DNA from: Culex pipiens pallens
Taxonomy: Eukaryota > Arthropoda > Insecta > Diptera > Culicidae
DNA length: 64,000 nucleotides
Direction: 5' to 3'
Assembly (NCBI RefSeq): GCF_016801865.2
Contig: NC_068938.1
Location: 15,410,746 to 15,474,745 of the forward strand
The notes under the pieces were generated by a model. That model saw only the letters and a list, made by a program, of their open reading frames with translations. It was not told where the DNA came from and did no database searches. Each line of letters opens with the position of its first letter. Within the stretch, counting starts at the first letter, position 1. Below, piece after piece: positions 11,029 through 23,245 of the stretch. The position numbers and the translations under genes are program-made.

Positions 11029-11732
11029 ACTTTTTGCCTTTCTTACTAAAGAAAGGTATAGGTTTTACTTTAAGCCAGGACGTCATTTTCATCTTCGTAA
11101 ATATGTCGATTCAGCATGAATTTTAAACGGAAAAATCGTCAAAAAATCACACTGCATCGATTTTCGACGCTCTATCGATTCACCTTGACAGAACTCGTCT
11201 ATCTCGAATCCTCGAATTTTGAGAAAATAAATTCCGTGGAGGTCGAGTGATGTTCGTATGTGGTAAAATTTTGCAAAATTTTGTGTCGCGCCGTTCTCAG
11301 CTTCCATAAATCCGATTTCGATTCTTCTGAATGCAGATGAAAGCTAGTGTGCTGAACCGAAATATCCATCTGTTTTCGGATGCGGCCAGACTTTTCAACA
11401 AAATACACAGTTTTCAAATGAAAATATGGTCATTTTTTTTCATTTTCATATTTTTTATTTATCTCAAACATTGCATTTTTCGAGTTCTACAACCTCCCAA
11501 ATTTTCATCCAGATCCATAATCTGGTTCTGGAGTTAGAGCCGTTTGATTAACCTACCAAAAGAAAAAAAATCCCTAAAAAAAGGTAAAAGCCCACCTGGT
11601 GACCTTCGCCAACATTTTTCATTTCTGATTTTATTCAAAATTTCTTGCTACATTCATAGTACAGACCATGAGTGAGCATCTGAAACAAATTCGACATCGA
11701 TCGGCAATCCCGATCAATTTTTAGAACGATTT
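11029..11732 (+). repeat. Satellite unit 3 with a private 24-bp deletion
   Basis: This 704-bp unit lacks 24 bases present in all other complete units (beginning TGGGCGAGTTGCC), missing after 11358. It is a useful private marker for this copy and has not spread to its neighbours. Confidence 0.9.
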
Positions 11733-14700
11733 ACTTTTTGCCTTTCTTACTAAAGAAAGGTATAGGTTTTACTTTAAGCCAGGACGTCATTTTCATCTTC
11801 GTAAATATGTCGATTCAGCATGAATTTTAAACGGAAAAATCGTCAAAAAATCACACTGCATCGATTTTCGACGCTCTATCGATTCACCTTGACAGAACTC
11901 GTCTATCTCGAATCCTCGAATTTTGAGAAAATAAATTCCGTGGAGGTCGAGTGATGTTCGTATGTGGTAAAATTTTGCAAAATTTTGTGTCGCGCCGTTC
12001 TCAGCTCCCATAAATCCGATTTCGATTCTTCTGAATGCAGATGAAAGCTAGTGTGCTGAACCTGGGCGAGTTGCCGCGCAAATTTCGAAATATCCATCTG
12101 TTTTCGGATGCGGCCAGACTTTTCAACAAAATACACAGTTTTCAAATGAAAATATGGTCAATTTTTTTCATTTTCATATTTTGTATTTATCTCAAACATT
12201 GCATTTTTCGAGTTCTACAACCTCCCAAATTTTCATCCAGATCCATAATCTGGTTCTGGAGTTAGAGCCGTTTGATTAACCTACCAAAAAAAAAAAATCC
12301 CTAAAAAAAGGTAAAAGCCCACCTGGTGACCTTCGCCAACATTTTTCATTTCTGATTTTATTCAAAATTTCTTGCTACATTCATAGTACAGACCATGAGT
12401 GAGCATCTGAAACAAATTCGACATCGATCGGCAATCCCGATCAATTTTTAGAACGATTTACTTTTTGCCTTTCTTACTAAAGAAAGGTATAGGTTTTACT
12501 TTAAGCCAGGACGTCATTTTCATCTTCGTAAATATGTCGATTCAGCATGAATTTTAAACGGAAAAATCGTCAAAAAATCACACTGCATCGATTTTCGACG
12601 CTCTATCGATTCACCTTGACAGAACTCGTCTATCTCGAATCCCCGAATTTTGAGAAAATAAATTCCGTGGAGGTCGAGTGATGTTCGTATGTGGTAAAAT
12701 TTTGCAAAATTTTGTGTCGCGCCGTTCTCAGCTTCCATAAATCCGATTTCGATGCTTCTGAATGCAGATGAAAGCTAGTGTGCTGAACCTGGGCGAGTTG
12801 CCGCGCAAATTTCGAAATATCCATCTGTTTTCGGATGCGGCCAGACTTTTCAACAAAATACACAGTTTTCAAATGAAAATATGGTCAATTTTTTTCATTT
12901 TCATATTTTGTATTTATCTCAAACATTGCATTTTTCGAGTTCTACAACCTCCCAAATTTTCATCCAGATCCATAATCTGGTTCTGGAGTTAGAGCCGTTT
13001 GATTAACCTACCAAAAGAAAAAAAATCCCTAAAAAAAGGTAAAAGCCCACCTGGTGACCTTCGCCAACATTTTTCATTTCTGATTTTATTCAAAATTTCT
13101 TGCTACATTCATAGTACAGACCATGAGTGAGCATCTGAAACAAATTCGACATCGATCGGCAATCCCGATCAATTTTTAGAACGATTTACTTTTTGCCTTT
13201 CTTACTAAAGAAAGGTATAGGTTTTACTTTAAGCCAGGACGTCATTTTCATCTTCGTAAATATGTCGATTCAGCATGAATTTTAAACGGAAAAATCGTCA
13301 AAAAATCACACTGCATCGATTTTCGACGCTCTATCGATTCACCTTGACAGAACTCGTCTATCTCGAATCCTCGAATTTTGAGAAAATAAATTCCGTGGAG
13401 GTCGAGTGATGTTCGTATGTGGTAAAATTTTGCAAAATTTTGTGTCGCGCCGTTCTCAGCTCCCATAAATCCGATTTCGATTCTTCTGAATGCAGATGAA
13501 AGCTAGTGTGCTGAACCTGGGCGAGTTGCCGCGCAAATTTCGAAATATCCATCTGTTTTCGGATGCGGCCAGACTTTTCAACAAAATACACAGTTTTCAA
13601 ATGAAAATATGGTCAATTTTTTTCATTTTCATATTTTGTATTTATCTCAAACATTGCATTTTTCGAGTTCTACAACCTCCCAAATTTTCATCCAGATCCA
13701 TAATCTGGTTCTGGAGTTAGAGCCGTTTGATTAACCTACCAAAAAAAAAAAATCCCTAAAAAAAGGTAAAAGCCCACCTGGTGACCTTCGCCAACATTTT
13801 TCATTTCTGATTTTATTCAAAATTTCTTGCTACATTCATAGTACAGACCATGAGTGAGCATCTGAAACAAATTCGACATCGATCGGCAATCCCGATCAAT
13901 TTTTAGAACGATTTACTTTTTGCCTTTCTTACTAAAGAAAGGTATAGGTTTTACTTTAAGCCAGGACGTCATTTTCATCTTCGTAAATATGTCGATTCAG
14001 CATGAATTTTAAACGGAAAAATCGTCAAAAAATCACACTGCATCGATTTTCGACGCTCTATCGATTCACCTTGACAGAACTCGTCTATTTCGAATCCTCG
14101 AATTTTGAGAAAATAAATTCCGTGGAGGTCGAGTGATGTTCGTATGTGGTAAAATTTTGCAAAATTTTGTGTCGCGCCGTTCTCAGCTTCCATAAATCCG
14201 ATTTCGATTCTTCTGAATGCAGATGAAAGCTAGTGTGCTGAACCTGGGCGAGTTGCCGCGCAAATTTCGAAATATCCATCTGTTTTCGGATGCGGCCAGA
14301 CTTTTCAACAAAATACACAGTTTTCAAATGAAAATATGGTCATTTTTTTCATTTTCATATTTTTTATTTATCTCAAACATTGCATTTTTCGAGTTCTACA
14401 ACCTCCCAAATTTTCATCCAGATCCATAATCTGGTTCTGGAGTTAGAGCCGTTTGATTAACCTACCAAAAGAAAAAAAATCCCTAAAAAAAGGTAAAAGC
14501 CCACCTGGTGACCTTCGCCAACATTTTTCATTTCTGATTTTATTCAAAATTTCTTGCTACATTCATAGTACAGACCATGAGTGAGCATCTGAAACAAATT
14601 CGACATCGATCGGCAATCCCGATCAATTTTTAGAACGATTTACTTTTTGCCTTTCTTACTAAAGAAAGGTATAGGTTTTACTTTAAGCCAGGACGTCATT

Positions 14701-17700
14701 TTCATCTTCGTAAATATGTCGATTCAGCATGAATTTTAAACGGAAAAATCGTCAAAAAATCACACTGCATCGATTTTCGACGCTCTATCGATTCACCTTG
14801 ACAGAACTCGTCTATTTCGAATCCTCGAATTTTGAGAAAATAAATTCCGTGGAGGTCGAGTGATGTTCGTATGTGGTAAAATTTTGCAAAATTTTGTGTC
14901 GCGCCGTTCTCAGCTTCCATAAATCCGATTTCGATTCTTCTGAATGCAGATGAAAGCTAGTGTGCTGAACCTGGGCGAGTTGCCGCGCAAATTTCGAAAT
15001 ATCCATCTGTTTTCGGATGCGGCCAGACTTTTCAACAAAATACACAGTTTTCAAATGAAAATATGGTCATTTTTTTTCATTTTCATATTTTTTATTTATC
15101 TCAAACATTGCATTTTTCGAGTTCTACAACCTCCCAAATTTTCATCCAGATCCATAATCTGGTTCTGGAGTTAGAGCCGTTTGATTAACCTACCAAAAGA
15201 AAAAAAATCCCTAAAAAAAGGTAAAAGCCCACCTGGTGACCTTCGCCAACATTTTTCATTTCTGATTTTATTCAAAATTTCTTGCTACATTCATAGTACA
15301 GACCATGAGTGAGCATCTGAAACAAATTCGACATCGATCGGCAATCCCGATCAATTTTTAGAACGATTTACTTTTTGCCTTTCTTACTAAAGAAAGGTAT
15401 AGGTTTTACTTTAAGCCAGGACGTCATTTTCATCTTCGTAAATATGTCGATTCAGCATGAATTTTAAACGGAAAAATCGTCAAAAAATCACACTGCATCG
15501 ATTTTCGACGCTCTATCGATTCACCTTGACAGAACTCGTCTATCTCGAATCCTCGAATTTTGAGAAAATAAATTCCGTGGAGGTCGAGTGATGTTCGTAT
15601 GTGGTAAAATTTTGCAAAATTTTGTGTCGCGCCGTTCTCAGCTTCCATAAATCCGATTTCGATTCTTCTGAATGCAGATGAAAGCTAGTGTGCTGAACCT
15701 GGGCGAGTTGCCGCGCAAATTTCGAAATATCCATCTGTTTTCGGATGCGGCCAGACTTTTCAACAAAATACACAGTTTTCAAATGAAAATATGGTCATTT
15801 TTTTCATTTTCATATTTTTTATTTATCTCAAACATTGCATTTTTCGAGTTCTACAACCTCCCAAATTTTCATCCAGATCCATAATCTGGTTCTGGAGTTA
15901 GAGCCGTTTGATTAACCTACCAAAAGAAAAAAAATCCCTAAAAAAAGGTAAAAGCCCACCTGGTGACCTTCGCCAACATTTTTCATTTCTGATTTTATTC
16001 AAAATTTCTTGCTACATTCATAGTACAGACCATGAGTGAGCATCTGAAACAAATTCGACATCGATCGGCAATCCCGATCAATTTTTAGAACGATTTACTT
16101 TTTGCCTTTCTTACTAAAGAAAGGTATAGGTTTTACTTTAAGCCAGGACGTAATTTTCATCTTCGTAAATATGTCGATTCAGCATGAATTTTAATCGGAA
16201 AAATCGTCAAAAAATCACACTGCATCGATTTTCGACGCTCTATCGATTCACCTTGACAGAACTCGTCTATCTCGAATCCTCGAATTTTGAGAAAATAAAT
16301 TCCGTGGAGGTCGAGTGATGTTCGTATGTGGTAAAATTTTGCAAAATTTTGTGTCGCGCCGTTCTCAGCTTCCATAAATCCGATTTCGATTCTTCTGAAT
16401 GCAGATGAAAGCTAGTGTGCTGAACCTGGGCGAGTTGCCGCGCAAATTTCGAAATATCCATCTGTTTTCGGATGCGGCCAGACTTTTCAACAAAATACAC
16501 AGTTTTCAAATGAAAATATGGTCATTTTTTTTCATTTTCATATTTTTTATTTATCTCAAACATTGCATTTTTCGAGTTCTACAACCTCCCAAATTTTCAT
16601 CCAGATCCATAATCTGGTTCTGGAGTTAGAGCCGTTTGATTAACCTACCAAAAGAAAAAAAATCCCTAAAAAAAGGTAAAAGCCCACCTGGTGACCTTCG
16701 CCAACTTTTTTCATTTCTGATTTTATTTAAAATTTCTTGCTACATTCATAGTACAGACCATGAGTGAGCATCTGAAACAAATTCGACATCGATCGGCAAT
16801 CCCGATCAATTTTTAGAACGATTTACTTTTTGCCTTTCTTACTAAAGAAAGGTATAGGTTTTACTTTAAGCCAGGACGTCATTTTCATCTTCGTAAATAT
16901 GTCGATTCAGCATGAATTTTAAACGGAAAAATCGTCAAAAAATCACACTGCATCGATTTTCGACGCTCTATCGATTCACCTTGACAGAACTCGTCTATCT
17001 CGAATCCTCGAATTTTGAGAAAATAAATTCCGTGGAGGTCGAGTGATGTTCGTATGTGGTAAAATTTTGCAAAATTTTGTGTCGCGCCGTTCTCAGCTTC
17101 CATAAATCCGATTTCGATTCTTCTGAATGCAGATGAAAGCTAGTGTGCTGAACCTGGGCGAGTTGCCGCGCAAATTTCGAAATATCCATCTGTTTTCGGA
17201 TGCGGCCAGACTTTTCAACAAAATACACAGTTTTCAAATGAAAATATGGTCATTTTTTTTCATTTTCATATTTTTTATTTATCTCAAACATTGCATTTTT
17301 CGAGTTCTACAACCTCCCAAATTTTCATCCAGATCCATAATCTGGTTCTGGAGTTAGAGCCGTTTGATTAACCTACCAAAAGAAAAAAAATCCCTAAAAA
17401 AAGGTAAAAGCCCACCTGGTGACCTTCGCCAACTTTTTTCATTTCTGATTTTATTTAAAATTTCTTGCTACATTCATAGTACAGACCATGAGTGAGCATC
17501 TGAAACAAATTCGACATCGATCGGCAATCCCGATCAATTTTTAGAACGATTTACTTTTTGCCTTTCTTACTAAAGAAAGGTATAGGTTTTACTTTAAGCC
17601 AGGACGTCATTTTCATCTTCGTAAATATGTCGATTCAGCATGAATTTTAAACGGAAAAATCGTCAAAAAATCACACTGCATCGATTTTCGACGCTCTATC

Positions 17701-19735
17701 GATTCACCTTGACAGAACTCGTCTATTTCGAATCCTCGAATTTTGAGAAAATAAATTCCGTGGAGGTCGAGTGATGTTCGTATGTGGTAAAATTTTGCAA
17801 AATTTTGTGTCGCGCCGTTCTCAGCTTCCATAAATCCGATTTCGATTCTTCTGAATGCAGATGAAAGCTAGTGTGCTGAACCTGGGCGAGTTGCCGCGCA
17901 AATTTCGAAATATCCATCTGTTTTCGGATGCGGCCAGACTTTTCAACAAAATACACAGTTTTCAAATGAAAATATGGTCATTTTTTTTCATTTTCATATT
18001 TTTTATTTATCTCAAACATTGCATTTTTCGAGTTCTACAACCTCCCAAATTTTCATCCAGATCCATAATCTGGTTCTGGAGTTAGAGCCGTTTGATTAAC
18101 CTACCAAAAGAAAAAAAATCCCTAAAAAAAGGTAAAAGCCCACCTGGTGACCTTCGCCAACTTTTTTCATTTCTGATTTTATTTAAAATTTCTTGCTACA
18201 TTCATAGTACAGACCATGAGTGAGCATCTGAAACAAATTCGACATCGATCGGCAATCCCGATCAATTTTTAGAACGATTTACTTTTTGCCTTTCTTACTA
18301 AAGAAAGGTATAGGTTTTACTTTAAGCCAGGACGTCATTTTCATCTTCGTAAATATGTCGATTCAGCATGAATTTTAAACGGAAAAATCGTCAAAAAATC
18401 ACACTGCATCGATTTTCGACGCTCTATCGATTCACCTTGACAGAACTCGTCTATCTCGAATCCTCGAATTTTGAGAAAATAAATTCCGTGGAGGTCGAGT
18501 GATGTTCGTATGTGGTAAAATTTTGCAAAATTTTGTGTCGCGCCGTTCTCAGCTTCCATAAATCCGATTTCGATTCTTCTGAATGCAGATGAAAGCTAGT
18601 GTGCTGAACCTGGGCGAGTTGCCGCGCAAATTTCGAAATATCCATCTGTTTTCGGATGCGGCCAGACTTTTCAACAAAATACACAGTTTTCAAATGAAAA
18701 TATGGTCAATTTTTTCATTTTCATATTTTTTATTTATCTCAAACATTGCATTTTTCGAGTTCTACAACCTCCCAAATTTTCATCCAGATCCATAATTTGG
18801 TTCTGGAGTTAGAGCCGTTTGATTAACCTACCAAAAGAAAAAAAATCCCTAAAAAAAGGTAAAAGCCCACCTGGTGACCTTCGCCAACATTTTTCATTTC
18901 TGATTTTATTTAAAATTTCTTGCTACATTCATAGTACAGACCATGAGTGAGCATCTGAAACAAATTCGACATCGATCGGCAATCCCGATCAATTTTTAGA
19001 ACGATTTACTTTTTGCCTTTCTTACTAAAGAAAGGTATAGGTTTTACTTTAAGCCAGGACGTCATTTTCATCTTCGTAAATATGTCGATTCAGCATGAAT
19101 TTTAAACGGAAAAATCGTCAAAAAATCACACTGCATCGATTTTCGACGCTCTATCGATTCACCTTGACAGAACTCGTCTATCTCGAATCCTCGAATTTTG
19201 AGAAAATAAATTCCGTGGAGGTCGAGTGATGTTCGTATGTGGTAAAATTTTGCAAAATTTTGTGTCGCGCCGTTCTCAGCTTCCATAAATCCGATTTCGA
19301 TTCTTCTGAATGCAGATGAAAGCTAGTGTGCTGAACCTGGGCGAGTTGCCGCGCAAATTTCGAAATATCCATCTGTTTTCGGATGCGGCCAGACTTTTCA
19401 ACAAAATACACAGTTTTCAAATGAAAATATGGTCAATTTTTTTCATTTTCATATTTTTTATTTATCTCAAACATTGCATTTTTCGAGTTCTACAACCTCC
19501 CAAATTTTCATCCAGATCCATAATTTGGTTCTGGAGTTAGAGCCGTTTGATTAACCTACCAAAAGAAAAAAAATCCCTAAAAAAAGGTAAAAGCCCACCT
19601 GGTGACCTTCGCCAACATTTTTCATTTCTGATTTTATTCAAAATTTCTTGCTACATTCATAGTACAGACCATGAGTGAGCATCTGAAACAAATTCGACAT
19701 CGATCGGCAATCCCGATCAATTTTTAGAACGATTT

Positions 19736-21191
19736 ACTTTTTGCTTTTCTTACTAAAGAAAGGTATAGGTTTTACTTTAAGCCAGGACGTCATTTTCATC
19801 TTCGTAAATATGTCGATTCAGCATGAATTTTAAACGGAAAAATCGTCAAAAAATCACACTGCTTCGATTTTCGACGCTCTATCGAGTCACCTTGACAGAA
19901 CTCGTCTATCTCGAATCCTCGAATTTTGAGAAAATAAATTCCGTGGAGGTCGAGTGATGTTCGTATGTGGTAAAATTTTGCAAAATTTTGTGTCGCGCCG
20001 TTCTCAGCTCCCATAAATCCGATTTCGATTCTTCTGAATGCAGATGAAAGCTAGTGTGCTGAACCTGGGCGAGTTGCCGCGCAAATTTCGAAATATCCAT
20101 CTGTTTTCGGATGCGGCCAGACTTTTCAACAAAATACACAGTTTTCAAATGAAAATATGGTCAATTTTTTTCATTTTCATATTTTTTATTTATCTCAAAC
20201 ATTGCATTTTTCGAGTTCTACAACCTCCCAAATTTTCATCCAGATCCATAATTTGGTTCTGGAGTTAGAGCCGTTTGATTAACCTACCAAAAGAAAAAAA
20301 ATCCCTAAAAAAAGGTAAAAGCCCACCTGGTGACCTTCGCCAACATTTTTCATTTCTGATTTTATTCAAAATTTCTTGCTACATTCATAGTACAGACCAT
20401 GAGTGAGCATCTGAAACAAATTCGACATCGATCGGCAATCCCGATCAATTTTTAGAACGATTTACTTTTTGCTTTTCTTACTAAAGAAAGGTATAGGTTT
20501 TACTTTAAGCCAGGACGTCATTTTCATCTTCGTAAATATGTCGATTCAGCATGAATTTTAAACGGAAAAATCGTCAAAAAATCACACTGCTTCGATTTTC
20601 GACGCTCTATCGAGTCACCTTGACAGAACTCGTCTATCTCGAATCCTCGAATTTTGAGAAAATAAATTCCGTGGAGGTCGAGTGATGTTCGTATGTGGTA
20701 AAATTTTGCAAAATTTTGTGTCGCGCCGTTCTCAGCTCCCATAAATCCGATTTCGATTCTTCTGAATGCAGATGAAAGCTAGTGTGCTGAACCTGGGCGA
20801 GTTGCCGCGCAAATTTCGAAATATCCATCTGTTTTCGGATGCGGCCAGACTTTTCAACAAAATACACAGTTTTCAAATGAAAATATGGTCAATTTTTTTC
20901 ATTTTCATATTTTTTATTTATCTCAAACATTGCATTTTTCGAGTTCTACAACCTCCCAAATTTTCATCCAGATCCATAATCTGGTTCTGGAGTTAGAGCC
21001 GTTTGATTAACCTACCAAAAGAAAAAAAATCCCTAAAAAAAGGTAAAAGCCCACCTGGTGACCTTCGCCAACATTTTTCATTTCTGATTTTATTTAAAAT
21101 TTCTTGCTACATTCATAGTACAGACCATGAGTGAGCATCTGAAACAAATTCGACATCGATCGGCAATCCCGATCAATTTTTAGAACGATTT
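19736..21191 (+). repeat. Recently duplicated pair of satellite units (15 and 16)
   Basis: Units 15 and 16 share changes not seen elsewhere: GCTTTTCTTAC in the opening palindrome, CACTGCTTCGATT, and ATCGAGTCACC. They differ from each other at very few positions, notably ATAATTTGG against ATAATCTGG. This indicates a single-unit duplication. Confidence 0.8.
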
Positions 21192-21364
21192 ACTTTTTGC
21201 CTTTCTTACTAAAGAAAGGTATAGGTTTTACTTTAAGCCAGGACGTCATTTTCATCTTCGTAAATATGTCGATTCAGCATGAATTTTAATCGGAAAAATC
21301 GTCAAAAAATCACACTGCATCGATTTTCGACACTCTATCGATTCACCTTGACAGTACTCGTCTA

Positions 21365-22682
21365 TAGAGGGTGACGAGCGGGAATTCCCGGGAAAAATTT
21401 CCCGGGAAATCGACCATTTTTGGACCTCTCGATTCCCGGGAAATTTGGTCGAGAGTCCCGGGAAATTTTGTACTTATAAAAATCGAAGCAAAATGTTATA
21501 AACTAATCAGAACATCATTTGACAAATTTCAAATGGTTTAGAACATTGGATGTTAACTTGTCGTACGTTCCAATAACTATAATCGAGAGAAGCCCAATAA
21601 ATGTGGACTCCAAAATTTACCATAAAGCAAACTTAGCGGTTACATCCCAGAAATAAAATAGATTTTTTTTATTATTTGTAATAAGGATAACCCTTTTCAA
21701 AATGTTCAATTTCCATATACTCTCTCAAGCATAGCAATTTCATTGTTGATGGCAATAAGTCATTTTGTGTTTCGCATCAACCTCAATATTAGAATATATT
21801 TTGGAAGAAAAAACTCGGCAATTTGTAAAGATTGCCTCAATTTTTGTTAAGGTCCGCCAATTGTGAACATTCGGGTTTTCCTGAAAAATGTAAATTTTTC
21901 TTCAATGAATATTTTCAGTTGATCTTGAACAAGAAAAAAAATTCAAATTGTTATGTATGATATTGCAAAAATCCCGATACTGGGAAATTATATATTTGCT
22001 ATTTTTTACTTCACAAAAATCTAAAAACAAGTGCATGCAACAACTTTTGAAAAATCACTTAGTTCGTCTTAATTATTTTAACCTTAAATTTTTTTTCTGA
22101 ATCTGCAAATACAAGATCGTTTTTGAGCTTTTTGGGACTCAAAATTGTAGTTTCAATTACGAATTAAGACTCGTAATTGAAACTACAATTTTGAGTCCCA
22201 AAAAGCTCAAAAACGATCTTGTATTTGCAGATTCAGAAAAAAAATTAAAGGTTGAAAAAATTCCTTGAAATAATGAGGCTACTTAACTCCTTCCTGCCCA
22301 GAGCAAAATCGAGATTTTTTAAGGTTTCCACCATTACTCGAAACTGATTCGACCAAATTCGATGAAATTTTAATGGTTATAAGTTAACATTCTATTTAAA
22401 ATAACGCAGGTTGAACCTGGTTGAAAAAATGCATGGTTGAAGAGAAATTTAATTTTGAAGACAAAAATGAGTGGTGCTCTGGAGTAACCATGTATGAATA
22501 AGTATGAATAAATTGTAACCGAATTCTTTGAAAAGAAATAAATTTATGACTTTTCCTTTTTAAATTATTGGCACTACTGGCATAGCTAAAAAAACTCCCG
22601 GGTCCCGAGAATTCCCGGGAAATGGCCAAATTCAACTCTCGATTCCCGGGAAATTCAAATTCTCGAGAATCGTCACCCTCTA
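21365..22682. mobile_element. Non-autonomous hAT-like element inside the satellite
   Basis: The termini TAGAGGGTGACGA (21365-21377) and TCGTCACCCTCTA (22670-22682) are perfect complements. The octamer CTCGTCTA lies outside both (21357-21364 and 22683-22690); removing the element and one octamer restores a normal unit length (insertion 1326 bp). Several TTCCCGGGAA motifs lie near both ends (from about 21382, 21397 and 21433, and again near 22610 and 22643), as expected for subterminal transposase-binding repeats. Eight-base duplications and TAG-type ends indicate the hAT superfamily. No transposase frame is present. It lacks satellite sequence, so it arrived after this unit formed. Confidence 0.85.
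22080..22253. repeat. Near-perfect hairpin with 83-bp arms
   Basis: Arm 22080-22162 is the reverse complement of 22171-22253, with about one mismatch, around an eight-base loop. The arms include GACTCAAAATTGTAGTTTCA and its complement. Such perfection implies recent origin by inverted duplication, or selection. A transcript would fold into a long double-stranded stem. It lies in the interior of the hAT-like element, not at its ends. Confidence 0.9.
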
Positions 22683-23245
22683 CTCGTCTATCTCGAATCC
22701 TCGAATTTTGAGAAAATAAATTCCGTGGAGGTCGAGTGATGTTCGTATGTGGTAAAATTTTGCAAAATTTTGTGTCGCGCCGTTCTCAGCTTCCATAAAT
22801 CCGATTTCGATTCTTCTGAATGCAGATGAAAGCTAGTGTGCTGAACCTGGGCGAGTTGCCGCGCAAATTTCGAAATATCCATCTGTTTTCGGATGCGGCC
22901 AGACTTTTCAACAAAATACACAGTTTTCAAATGAAAATATGGTCATTTTTTTTCATTTTCATATTTTTTATTTATCTCAAACATTGCATTTTTCGAGTTC
23001 TACAACCTCCCAAATTTTCATCCAGATCCATAATCTGGTTCTGGAGTTAGAGCCGTTTGATTAACCTACCAAAAGAAAAAAAATCCCTAAAAAAAGGTAA
23101 AAGCCCACCTGGTGACCTTCGCCAACATTTTTCATTTCTGATTTTATTCAAAATTTCTTGCTACATTCATAGTACAGACCATGAGTGAGCATCTGAAACA
23201 AATTCGACATCGATCGGCAATCCCGATCAATTTTTAGAACGATTT

